Below, piece after piece: positions 1-6,330 of a DNA stretch of 6,330 nucleotides. The notes below the pieces were generated by a model. The model was not told the DNA's origin, searched no databases, and worked only from the letters and a program-made list of their open reading frames with translations. The position numbers were made by a program, and so were the translations under genes. The stretch lies in contig CANEVG010000215.1 in the NCBI GenBank assembly GCA_947442095.1, forward strand, positions 1-6,330. The letters run 5' to 3'. Source of the stretch: Sphingomonadaceae bacterium (GTDB lineage: Bacteria; Pseudomonadota; Alphaproteobacteria; Sphingomonadales; Sphingomonadaceae). How positions within the stretch are numbered: the stretch's first letter is position 1; each line of letters begins with the position of its first letter.

Positions 1-2
1 AT

Positions 3-227
3 GCCCTCGGCCTTGCGCCGGGGCAGGCCGTGGAGTTTGAGCTGGACGCCGATGGCAATGCGCGCATCCTGCGTTCAGACGACCGCACCTCTATCGAGAA
101 GAAGAAGGCGGACTGGTTGAAGCGGCTGAACGAGGTGCGCGCGGAGTTTAAGCTTCAGGACCCGTTCGCGGGGATGGATGGCCTTGAGTACCAGCGCTGG
201 ATCCGCGGGGATGGGCCCGAAGTGTGA
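3..227 (+). CDS. vapB: VapB-type antitoxin, AbrB/MazE fold (5' end cut by window edge)
   Basis: The reading frame is open from the left edge to a TGA and gives 74 residues. They begin ALGLAPGQAVEFELDADG, the second half of an AbrB/SpoVT/MazE swapped-hairpin DNA-binding domain: a short helix ending in LGL.PG, then a beta strand with alternating acidic residues. The true start and the first strand lie outside the window. A lysine/arginine/glutamate-rich helix follows (around IEKKKADWLKRLNEVRAEF). The tail is acidic and aromatic (DGLEYQRWIRGDGPEV), as expected of an antitoxin segment that threads into the toxin. By family knowledge it would neutralise the adjacent PIN toxin and, as a complex, repress its own promoter. 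The four-base overlap with the toxin start supports the pairing. A GTG at 30 is internal to the domain and is not the start. The general call is firm; assignment to VapB rather than another AbrB-type antitoxin rests on the neighbour. Confidence 0.8.
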   Translation, partial: ALGLAPGQAVEFELDADGNARILRSDDRTSIEKKKADWLKRLNEVRAEFKLQDPFAGMDGLEYQRWIRGDGPEV

Positions 228-619
228 TTCTTGATAGCAACGTATTGATTGCCTTGTTTCAGCACGGGCAACCGAAGTTGTTTGATCGTTTGGCTGAGTG
301 GCAAGCGCTGCGCACGATCCATATCAACCTCGTCATACTCGCAGAAGTTGCACCCAGTTTTGCGGCACTTGCCGAGATCGGTTCGGCGCTTGACCGGCTG
401 GACATAGTGCTCACCGCCCTTAACCGCGAGGACGCGTTTCGCGCTGGGCAGGCCTTTGCCGAATATCGGCGGCGCGGCGGCGAGCGGACCGCTATTCTGC
501 CCGACTTCCTGATTGGTGCGCAGGCCGAAATCAGGGGCTGGCCTCTCGTCACGCGGGACCGTAAGGGCTTTCAGAGCTACTTTCCGGGCCTCCAGATCAT
601 CGATCCGACAGAAGACTGA
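224..619 (+). CDS. vapC: VapC-type PIN-domain ribonuclease toxin
   Basis: This is a complete 131-residue PIN-domain protein, the normal size for VapC. It opens with MILDSNVLIALF, placing the first catalytic aspartate at D4. The other expected acidic residues are E41 (in ILAEVAPSF), D94 (in ILPDFLIGAQA) and D112 (in LVTRDRKGF). Together they form the Mg-dependent active site, so the enzyme looks intact. The GTG at 224 is chosen because the canonical PIN N-terminus starts there; it overlaps the antitoxin stop as GTGA, suggesting translational coupling. VapC toxins are endoribonucleases that cut RNAs such as initiator tRNA, other tRNAs or rRNA; the target here cannot be read from sequence. The first part of the gene is richer in A/T than its neighbours (32 of 70 bases G/C at 231-300, hand count), which fits horizontal acquisition. 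Its stop lies two bases before gatB. Confidence 0.9.
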   Translation: MILDSNVLIALFQHGQPKLFDRLAEWQALRTIHINLVILAEVAPSFAALAEIGSALDRLDIVLTALNREDAFRAGQAFAEYRRRGGERTAILPDFLIGAQAEIRGWPLVTRDRKGFQSYFPGLQIIDPTED

Positions 620-621
620 CC

Positions 622-2121
622 ATGACTGACACCGCATACCGCATCCAGGGCGCAACTGGCGAATGGGAGGTCGTGATCGGCCTTGAAGTCCATGCGCAGA
701 TCACCACGCAGTCCAAGCTGTTCTCGGGCGCGGCCACCGCCTTCGGGGCGGAGCCCAACACGCAGGTCAGCCTTGTCGATGCGGCGATGCCGGGGATGCT
801 GCCCGTGCCGAACATGGAATGCATCCGGCAGGCGGTGCGCACAGGCCTTGCGGTGGGCGCGCAGATCAACAAGTGGTCGCGGTTCGATCGCAAGAACTAC
901 TTTTACGCCGATTTGCCGCAGGGCTACCAGATCAGCCAGCTCTATCACCCCATCGTGGGTGAGGGCGCGGTCGAGATCCAGATCGACGACAAGAACCCCG
1001 AGAGCCTCAAGACCATCGGCGTCGAGCGCATCCATGTGGAGCAGGACGCGGGCAAGCTGATGCACGATCAGCACCCGACGATGTCCTACGTCGATCTCAA
1101 CCGCTCGGGCGTGGCGCTGATGGAAATCGTCAGCCGGCCGGACATGCGCTCGCCTGCCGAGGCCGGGGCCTATCTCGCCAAGCTGCGCACAGTCCTGCGC
1201 TATGTCGGCTCGTGCGATGGCAACATGGATCAGGGCTCAATGCGCGCGGACGTGAACGTCAGCGTGCGCAAGCCCGGCGAACCCTTCGGGACGCGGACCG
1301 AGACCAAGAACGTCAACTCGGTGCGCTTCGTGATGGCCGTGGTCGAGCAGGAGGCCAAGCGCCAGGTCGCGCTGATCGAGGACGGCGGCACGGTCGTGCA
1401 GGAAACCCGGCTCTACGATCCGGACCGCAACGAGACTCGCTCGATGCGCAGCAAGGAAGATGCGCACGATTACCGCTACTTCCCTGATCCCGATCTGCTG
1501 CCGGTGGAACTCGACGACACCTTCATCGAGGAATGCCGCGCGAGCCTGCCCGAACTGCCCGATGCCAAGCGCCACCGCTACGAAACCGCACTTGGCCTCT
1601 CGCCCTACAACGCGGGCGTGCTCACTGCCGAAGTTGAAACCTCGCGCTGGTTCGAGGCGCTGCTGGCTGAGAGCGCGGTGCAGCAGGGTAAGTCCGAAGG
1701 CGAAGTTGCCAAGCAGGCGGCGAACTGGCTCACCAGCGAACTGTTCGGCGCGCTCAACAAGCTTGGCAAGACTTTGCTCGAAAGCCCGGTCAGCCCCGAG
1801 GCGGGCGGCGAGCTGCTGGCGCTTGTCGGCAAGGGCACGATTTCCGGCAGTGCGGCCAAGCAGGTGCTCGAGAGCATGCTCGAAACCGGCGACGCCCCCG
1901 GCGTGATCGTGGAGCGCGAAGGCCTCACCCAGACCTCCGACACTGGCGCGATCGAAGCTGCTGTCGATGCCGTCCTCGCCGCCAATGCCGACAAAGTCGA
2001 GCAGTACAAGGGCGGCAAGGAAGCGCTGTTCGGCTTCTTCGTCGGCCAGACGATGAAGGCCATGCAGGGCAAGGGCAATCCGGGTCTGGTCAATCAGGTG
2101 CTGAAAGCGAAGCTGGGGTAG
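622..2121 (+). CDS. gatB: Asp/Glu-tRNA amidotransferase subunit B
   Basis: This 499-residue protein is full length for GatB. GatB is the kinase/transamidase-side subunit of GatCAB, which in the cytoplasm converts Glu-tRNA(Gln) and Asp-tRNA(Asn) to the amidated forms using ammonia from GatA. The N-terminal GatB/GatE catalytic domain carries GLEVHAQ at residues 20-26. The family signature DLNRSGVALMEIV follows at about 157-169. Other marks are MDQGSMRADVNVSVR (202-216), GTRTETKNVNSV (223-234) and DAHDYRYFPDPDLLP (280-294). The C-terminal YqeY-like tRNA-binding tail ends in GKGNPGLVNQVLKAKLG. No truncation or frameshift is visible. The ATG at 622 gives the usual sphingomonad-like opening (YRIQGATGEWEVVIGLEVHAQ) after four or five variable residues. 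Only a weak purine stretch (AGAAG at 610-614) precedes it, so coupling to vapC translation is plausible. gatC and gatA are not in the window; whether they lie upstream of vapBC cannot be seen. Confidence 0.97.
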   Translation: MTDTAYRIQGATGEWEVVIGLEVHAQITTQSKLFSGAATAFGAEPNTQVSLVDAAMPGMLPVPNMECIRQAVRTGLAVGAQINKWSRFDRKNYFYADLPQGYQISQLYHPIVGEGAVEIQIDDKNPESLKTIGVERIHVEQDAGKLMHDQHPTMSYVDLNRSGVALMEIVSRPDMRSPAEAGAYLAKLRTVLRYVGSCDGNMDQGSMRADVNVSVRKPGEPFGTRTETKNVNSVRFVMAVVEQEAKRQVALIEDGGTVVQETRLYDPDRNETRSMRSKEDAHDYRYFPDPDLLPVELDDTFIEECRASLPELPDAKRHRYETALGLSPYNAGVLTAEVETSRWFEALLAESAVQQGKSEGEVAKQAANWLTSELFGALNKLGKTLLESPVSPEAGGELLALVGKGTISGSAAKQVLESMLETGDAPGVIVEREGLTQTSDTGAIEAAVDAVLAANADKVEQYKGGKEALFGFFVGQTMKAMQGKGNPGLVNQVLKAKLG

Positions 2122-2130
2122 CTTTCGCTT
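2105..2130. terminator. Possible bidirectional hairpin between convergent genes
   Basis: Bases 2105-2114 pair with 2120-2130 over ten base pairs, with one bulged T at 2124 and a five-base loop (GGGGT). The hairpin contains the gatB TAG (2119-2121) and two bases of the protease TAA (2129-2131). There is no real T-tract after it on the plus strand and only TTT on the minus strand. It is therefore not a textbook intrinsic terminator, though its position between convergent genes suits a shared transcript-end structure. Confidence 0.4.
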
Positions 2131-4990
2131 ACTTCGCCTTCACCACCTCGACCGGTAGCCCCAGTCCTTCGATCTGCGGGCGGACTTTGGCCGCATCGCC
2201 GACCACGACCCAGACCAGCTTGGACGGGTCGATGATCTGGCGCGCGGCGGCGTCCATGTCGGCCGCGGTCATCGTGCGGTAGCGCTCTGGCAAGGTCTCG
2301 AAGTAGGTGTCGGGCCGCTTGTAGGTCTCGATCTTGGCGATGGCTTCAAGCACCGCGCCGGATGTTTCGAACATGCCCGGCAGTTCGCGCGCGCTGCCAT
2401 CGGTGGCGAGCTTGGCCTCGTCCGGCGTGGTGCCCTTGTCCGCGAGATAGCGCGCCATTTCCCCGCGCAACTCGGTGATCGAGGGGCCGGTCTTGTCGGT
2501 CTGCACCGGAGCATAGACCATGAACAACAGCTGTTCCTTGCGATCATTGATAAGGCTGGAGACGCCGTAGGACCAGCCCTTGGTCTCGCGCAAATTGGTG
2601 TTCATGCGGCTGAGGAAATCGCCGCCGAGCACATCGTTGGCCGTGCGCAGAGTGACGGTGTCGTCCGTGCCGCGCACAGGGATCACGGTGCCGGCCAGGA
2701 TCATCGATTGCGGCGAACCAGGGCGGTCCAGCAGCACAATGCGCGGGCGCGGGGCGGGGATTGCGGCTGAGAAGTCCTTGACCGGTGGGGCCATCCGGTT
2801 CGCGGACCAGTTGCCGAAACTGCGTTCGAGTAGGTGGATCACGCTACCCAGCGTAGTATCGCCGACGATAAAGATCGTCGCGCGGTCCGGCCGCAGCCAG
2901 CGCGCGTGGAACGCGGCGAGGTCGGCGCGGGTCAGGCGCTTGGCCACTGCCAGATCGCCCAAGCCGCTGGGGCCATAGCCATAGGGATGCGCGGGGCCAT
3001 AGATTGCCGGATAGAGCCTGCGCGAGGCGAGCGCATAGGGATCGTTCAGTTCGGCCTTGATCCCTGTCAACTGCTGGTTGCGCACTCGTTCCAGCACGGC
3101 GGGGCTGAGCGCGGGATGGCGCACGTATTCCGCAAGGAGGTCGAGTGAGGGGGCGAGATTGGGCGTGATCGCATTGAGCTGGAACGAGGTCGCGTCCGGC
3201 ATGGCGATGCCATTGATATCTGCGCCCAGCGCTTCTTTGGCGCGCGCGAGGGCGGAGGAATCGAGGCTGGTCGTGCCCTCGTTCATCAGCTTGAGCAGCA
3301 GCGATGTGGTGCCGCGCGCCAGAATCGGATCAGCTGCAAAGCCTGCGTCGAATGAGATCCGCACCGAAACCACCGGTACCGCGCTGCGCCGCGCGAAGAC
3401 CACTTTCATGCCGTTGGATAGCGTGGTGCGCTCGATGGGCGGGAAATCGAGCGAGGGCACGTCGCCCGCAGGCGGCAAGCTGCTGCGATCGGGGCCGGGT
3501 GCGGCAGCCACGGCCGTGGACGTGTCCGGTGCTGTGGGCGCAGCAGGCGCGAGCGCCATGTCGCCGCCACGCGCCTCGCCGCCGGCCGTGCGCGTGCCAG
3601 GCTCTACCGTCAGCGCAAAGACCGGGCGCGAGAGCCACTTGCGTATGGCATCGCGCACCGCTTCGGGGGTCAACCGGGCGGCGGCTTCCAATTCCTTGCG
3701 GTAATGCGCAGGGTCGCCCGAATAGAGCAGCCCTTCGGCCAGCGTCGCCGCCTTGCCGCTGCCGCCGCCAACCGATTCCAGCCGGCGGATCTGGGCGCTG
3801 GCAAACTGCGTGGCCGCGCGGGACAGCTCGTCTGCAGTGGGGCCTGTCGCGGCGAGCCGAGTGATTTCGGTATCGAGGGCCTTGCCGACCGCGACCGGGT
3901 CCTGCCCGGGCTTCACATCGGCGGAGACTACGAACTGCCCGCCCTGCGCGAAAATGTCTGCGCTTGCTGCGGCGGCCACCGCGATCTGGCTGCCGCGCAC
4001 CAGCGCATCATCGAGCCGCGAACTGGCCAGTCCGCCAAGGATCAATCCGCCGACCTGCAGCGGCAGGTAATCGGGATCATCGAGCCCCGGGATCGTCCAC
4101 ATCCGGTAGACGCGCGTGGTCGCCACGGCATCCTTAACCGTGCGCGTGACCGGGGCGGGCAGGGTCGGCACCGGCGCGCTGACATGCTCGACGGCAGGGC
4201 CGGACGGGATTGCGCCAAACCACTTTGCCACCTTGGCCTGTGCGGCGGGGAGATCGATATCGCCGGCCAGCACGATCACGGCGTTGTTGGGCGCATAGTG
4301 CGCGCGAAACCAGCCACGCACATCTTCAAGGCTGGCGCTGTCGAGGTCGGCCATCGAGCCGATGGTGGTGTGGTGATAAGGGTGGCCCGCCGGGTAAAGC
4401 GTCTCGAACTGCTCGTATTCGATTAGGCCGTAAGGCGCGTTGTCGCCCTGGCGCTTCTCGTTCTGGACGACACCCCGCTGGTTGTCGAGCTTCTCCTGCG
4501 TCACCGCGCCGAGCAGATGGCCCATGCGATCGCTTTCCAGCATCAGCGCGCGGTCGAGCGCGGCGGTCGGCACGGTTTCGTAGTAGTTGGTGCGGTCGAA
4601 CCAGGTCGTGCCGTTGATGTCGGTCACGCCGATTTCTTTCATCGGCTGGAAATAGTCGCCCGGCGCGTTCTCCGATCCGTTGAACATGAGGTGTTCGAAC
4701 AAGTGCGCAAAGCCCGTCTTGCCGCGCGGTTCGTGCTTTGAGCCGATCTTGTACCACACCGACACCGCGACCACGGGAGCCTTGCGGTCGGTGTGGACCA
4801 GCACGGTGAGGCCATTTGGCAGGCTGAAACGCTCGTAGGGAATGTCAACCGCCTCCACCAGATCGGCGACTGGCGCGGGATTTACCGCGCTGACAGGATT
4901 GGCCGGATTGGCCGGCGGCGCTGCGAGCGCGGGCGTAGCGGCCGCAATAACAGGCAGGGCGAGCAGGTGTGCGATCAGGGGGCGGTTCAT
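2129..4990 (-). CDS. Exported M16-family (pitrilysin/PqqL-like) zinc metalloprotease
   Basis: The protein has 953 residues. It starts with a Sec signal peptide: MNR, then a hydrophobic stretch LIAHLLALPVIAAA, and an ALA/A cleavage site near residue 23. An Ala/Pro/Asn-rich linker follows. The first M16 half has the inverted zinc motif HLFEH at 96-100 (His96, Glu99, His100), with the third ligand most likely Glu178 in VVQNEKRQ. An M16 C-domain follows (about 205-390). A low-complexity Ala/Pro/Gly linker (about 463-515) joins a second M16 half (about 516-950). That half lacks HxxEH (GTTSLLLKLMNEG at the equivalent place) but keeps the GWSYGV motif at 805-810. This active-half plus inactive-half plan is normal for M16 enzymes that enclose peptides in a chamber. 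It probably degrades peptides in the periplasm; the substrate is unknown. The ATG at 4990 is chosen over an in-frame ATG at 5110 because it opens the signal peptide and has AGGA five bases upstream. Confidence 0.93.
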   Translation of the reverse strand: MNRPLIAHLLALPVIAAATPALAAPPANPANPVSAVNPAPVADLVEAVDIPYERFSLPNGLTVLVHTDRKAPVVAVSVWYKIGSKHEPRGKTGFAHLFEHLMFNGSENAPGDYFQPMKEIGVTDINGTTWFDRTNYYETVPTAALDRALMLESDRMGHLLGAVTQEKLDNQRGVVQNEKRQGDNAPYGLIEYEQFETLYPAGHPYHHTTIGSMADLDSASLEDVRGWFRAHYAPNNAVIVLAGDIDLPAAQAKVAKWFGAIPSGPAVEHVSAPVPTLPAPVTRTVKDAVATTRVYRMWTIPGLDDPDYLPLQVGGLILGGLASSRLDDALVRGSQIAVAAAASADIFAQGGQFVVSADVKPGQDPVAVGKALDTEITRLAATGPTADELSRAATQFASAQIRRLESVGGGSGKAATLAEGLLYSGDPAHYRKELEAAARLTPEAVRDAIRKWLSRPVFALTVEPGTRTAGGEARGGDMALAPAAPTAPDTSTAVAAAPGPDRSSLPPAGDVPSLDFPPIERTTLSNGMKVVFARRSAVPVVSVRISFDAGFAADPILARGTTSLLLKLMNEGTTSLDSSALARAKEALGADINGIAMPDATSFQLNAITPNLAPSLDLLAEYVRHPALSPAVLERVRNQQLTGIKAELNDPYALASRRLYPAIYGPAHPYGYGPSGLGDLAVAKRLTRADLAAFHARWLRPDRATIFIVGDTTLGSVIHLLERSFGNWSANRMAPPVKDFSAAIPAPRPRIVLLDRPGSPQSMILAGTVIPVRGTDDTVTLRTANDVLGGDFLSRMNTNLRETKGWSYGVSSLINDRKEQLLFMVYAPVQTDKTGPSITELRGEMARYLADKGTTPDEAKLATDGSARELPGMFETSGAVLEAIAKIETYKRPDTYFETLPERYRTMTAADMDAAARQIIDPSKLVWVVVGDAAKVRPQIEGLGLPVEVVKAK

Positions 4991-5281
4991 GGAGGTCCTG
5001 TGATCAGGTGAGGTGACAGACGGTTGGACGGAGCGATCTGTCTCAGACCATGGCACATCTGAACAAAAGCTAAATGGGCATCTCCGGGGTGACCAGACCA
5101 GATCGCCCATTGGGGCGGGTGTGGTTGCGGCAAGAGGTTGACCGCGTTGACACGGTCCTGAGGCAAAATTCGAACCGATTGAAAACGCGTCTTTGATCGA
5201 TCGGGTCGATTAGGGGTAAGGGCCGAGTTGAGCGTGGGAACGGCATAGATCGCTACCTAGCCTGGAAGTGGGCCTTTAGGA
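4991..5281. other. Non-coding region between protease start and IS end
   Basis: About 290 bases hold no convincing gene on either strand. The minus-strand extension of the protease frame up to 5110 does not look like protein. The promoter of the protease should lie here, but I see no clear -35/-10 pair facing it. Plus-strand TTGACC (5138) and TTGACA (5147) have no matching -10. An imperfect inverted repeat, CGAACCGAT (5171-5179) and ATCGGGTCG (5200-5208), matches at 8 of 9 positions across a 20-base gap. A five-base-pair hairpin sits at 5104-5117. Both are too weak to call as operators. Confidence 0.5.
4996..4999 (-). promoter_or_regulatory. Shine-Dalgarno site of the M16 protease
   Basis: On the minus strand AGGA lies five bases before the ATG at 4990 (context ACAGGACCTCC then ATG). 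The motif is short but well spaced. Together with the signal peptide it decides the start in favour of 4990 over 5110. Confidence 0.55.
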
Positions 5282-6330
5282 CCAATACTGTTCACTTAAT
5301 AATTCGGATTGCTATGGCGAGGTTGACGGCGGTGGGCGAGGGATCGCCTCGTCGACGGAGCGGAAAATTGCTCATCTTGCGTTTGACGCCGCGTGGATTG
5401 CGTCGTCCACGACGCGGCGGAAGGCGATCATCGAGGATTTCGGCGACTAGCGCGTCATGCTCTGCCTGACGCCGCCGAGGGGGAAAAAGAGGCCGGAGCC
5501 TGGATCTTTCGCCGGATGACGCGAACGGCGTGGATGAATGAGAGTCGGTCCGGGTCCTCATTGACCTTAAGAGCTGCCTCGTGGATCAGGCTGCGGATTG
5601 CAAAATGCGCCATGAGCAAACCGTAGAACTCCTGGCGGACGAGATCGGGGGTCTTGGAGCGCAGAACGATCCGGGCGCCGCGCAAATGGGTCTTGAGCTC
5701 GCCAAAGGCCGTCTCGATTTCCCAGCGCTCTTGGTAAAGTGCGGCAAGCTCCTGCGCTGGCACCTGCTCGGGATCGAGGATGGTGGTGGCCAGACGGTAG
5801 ACCGGATCGGCATCGGCAACGCCGTCGAGCGCGTAATCGATGATGCGCACCACAACGCCATTGGTTTTGTGCCGAAAGTCCCACTGTGAGACATAGATGC
5901 GGCTCAGATATGACCCATCGGCTAAGCGTTTGTCTGGCGAAAGCCGCAGGTTCTTCCTGAGACGCCAGGGCAAATCGGCGCCATTCTCTTGGGCTTGCGT
6001 CCACAGGGCGAACCCGAAGAACCCGCGATCCGCCAAGCACAGCATGCCTTTGTCCAGCGCGGCAACCACGGTCTTGGCCAGAGTGATCTCGTGGGTGGCA
6101 TAATTCGCCATCTCCGAGGCGAACACGATATGGGTGCCATTCTCCACCAGCGAGACGAAACGGATCTGCGGAAAGGCGCTCCCTCCGCGGCTGGCACCAG
6201 GGCGACCGAAGGCCGCTTCGTTGACCGTCTCGTCAGCAACATCGAAGGTGCTGCCGTCCAGGCTCACCAAGCGCCACGCACGATACCAGGCACCTTTGGT
6301 CGTCTTCAGGGCGATCGGCTTCACCACGTC
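5282..6330 (-). mobile_element. IS4-family insertion sequence, transposase-3' end (other end outside window)
   Basis: The element is recognised by its transposase. The transposase-3' boundary is placed at about 5282 because the reconstructed transposase stop lies at 5292-5294. IS4-type elements often end within a few bases of the stop, so the terminal inverted repeat would read inward from the plus strand as CCAATACTGTTCACTTAA. The opposite end is beyond 6330, so neither the inverted repeat nor the target duplication can be confirmed. The transposase reads on the minus strand, towards the M16 protease gene. Confidence 0.7.
5292..6330 (-). pseudogene. IS4-family DDE transposase, frameshifted near the C-terminus and 5'-truncated by window edge
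   Basis: The frame is open at the right edge. Counting from the GTG at 6327, it shows LDGSTFDVADE with the first catalytic Asp at D24 and LADRGFFG with the second at D100. It also has the IS4 signature Y198-x2-R201-x3-E205-x6-K212 in YQERWEIETAFGELK, where E205 is the third catalytic residue. About 100 or more N-terminal residues normal for the family lie off the window. This frame runs to a TGA ending at 5455, but after APASF it turns into unrelated residues (SPSAASGRA). The next frame instead continues with PPRRRQAEHDALVAEILDDR and a basic tail, NPRGVKRKMSNFPLRRRG, to a TGA at 5292. That tail is a typical C-terminus of this transposase group. The switch falls at GGGGGAAAAA (5479-5488, plus strand). 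One base fewer would restore a single frame. The catalytic core is intact, so loss of activity is inferred, not certain. Confidence 0.8.

Noticed and set aside
155..655. 166-residue minus-strand open frame opposite the toxin gene
   Set aside because: It lies opposite vapBC and the gatB start, has no recognisable domain, and is explained by high-GC antisense openness.
3057..4426. Long plus-strand open frames opposite the protease gene
   Set aside because: They are arginine/alanine/proline-rich antisense shadows without domains. The minus-strand frame has full M16 architecture.
4991..5110. Protease start at the in-frame ATG at 5110
   Set aside because: It would put 40 non-signal-like residues before a clear Sec signal peptide. 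The ATG at 4990 has a spaced AGGA and a proper signal sequence.
5138..5175. Plus-strand promoter from TTGACC/TTGACA
   Set aside because: No acceptable -10 at 16-18 bases, and no plus-strand gene follows for it to serve.
5393..6103. Plus-strand open frames opposite the transposase
   Set aside because: They overlap a well-supported transposase on the other strand and show no family features.
1..6330. CRISPR array, tRNA, riboswitch or a new defence or phage system
   Set aside because: No regularly spaced repeats, cloverleaf or leader structure was seen. All genes fit known families: toxin-antitoxin, GatB, M16 protease and IS4 transposase.

Overview
The window reads as chromosomal DNA of an alphaproteobacterium, most likely a sphingomonad (Novosphingobium- or Sphingomonas-like). 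This rests on high GC, strong third-position G/C in the two large genes, and a GatB protein whose wording matches that group. The genus is an inference from remembered family sequence, not from a search.

Layout, left to right. (1) Positions 3-227 hold the 3' part of an AbrB/MazE-fold antitoxin gene. It overlaps by four bases a complete PIN-domain toxin gene (224-619), giving a VapBC-type toxin-antitoxin pair. (2) Two bases later gatB begins (622-2121), encoding the B subunit of the Asp-tRNA(Asn)/Glu-tRNA(Gln) amidotransferase. (3) Converging on gatB from the other strand, with only 7 bp between stop codons, is a large two-half M16 zinc metalloprotease with a Sec signal peptide (2129-4990, minus). 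One hairpin spans both stop codons. (4) About 290 bp without a gene (4991-5281) separates the protease start from an insertion sequence. (5) From about 5282 to the right edge is an IS4-family element. Its transposase (minus strand) keeps the DDE and YREK residues visible here but is frameshifted near its C-terminus, at a 5G/5A homopolymer junction. Its N-terminus lies outside the window.

How the parts relate. The toxin-antitoxin genes and gatB form one tightly packed co-directional set, so they are probably co-transcribed and perhaps translationally coupled. This would place a probably acquired addiction module directly before an essential translation gene. The protease is a separate transcription unit, and the IS sits upstream of it with its transposase reading towards it.

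I found no clear evidence of a previously undescribed system: every gene belongs to a recognisable family. The points most worth a second look are the vapBC-gatB junction and the transposase frameshift. There is no tRNA, rRNA, CRISPR array or riboswitch that I can support.
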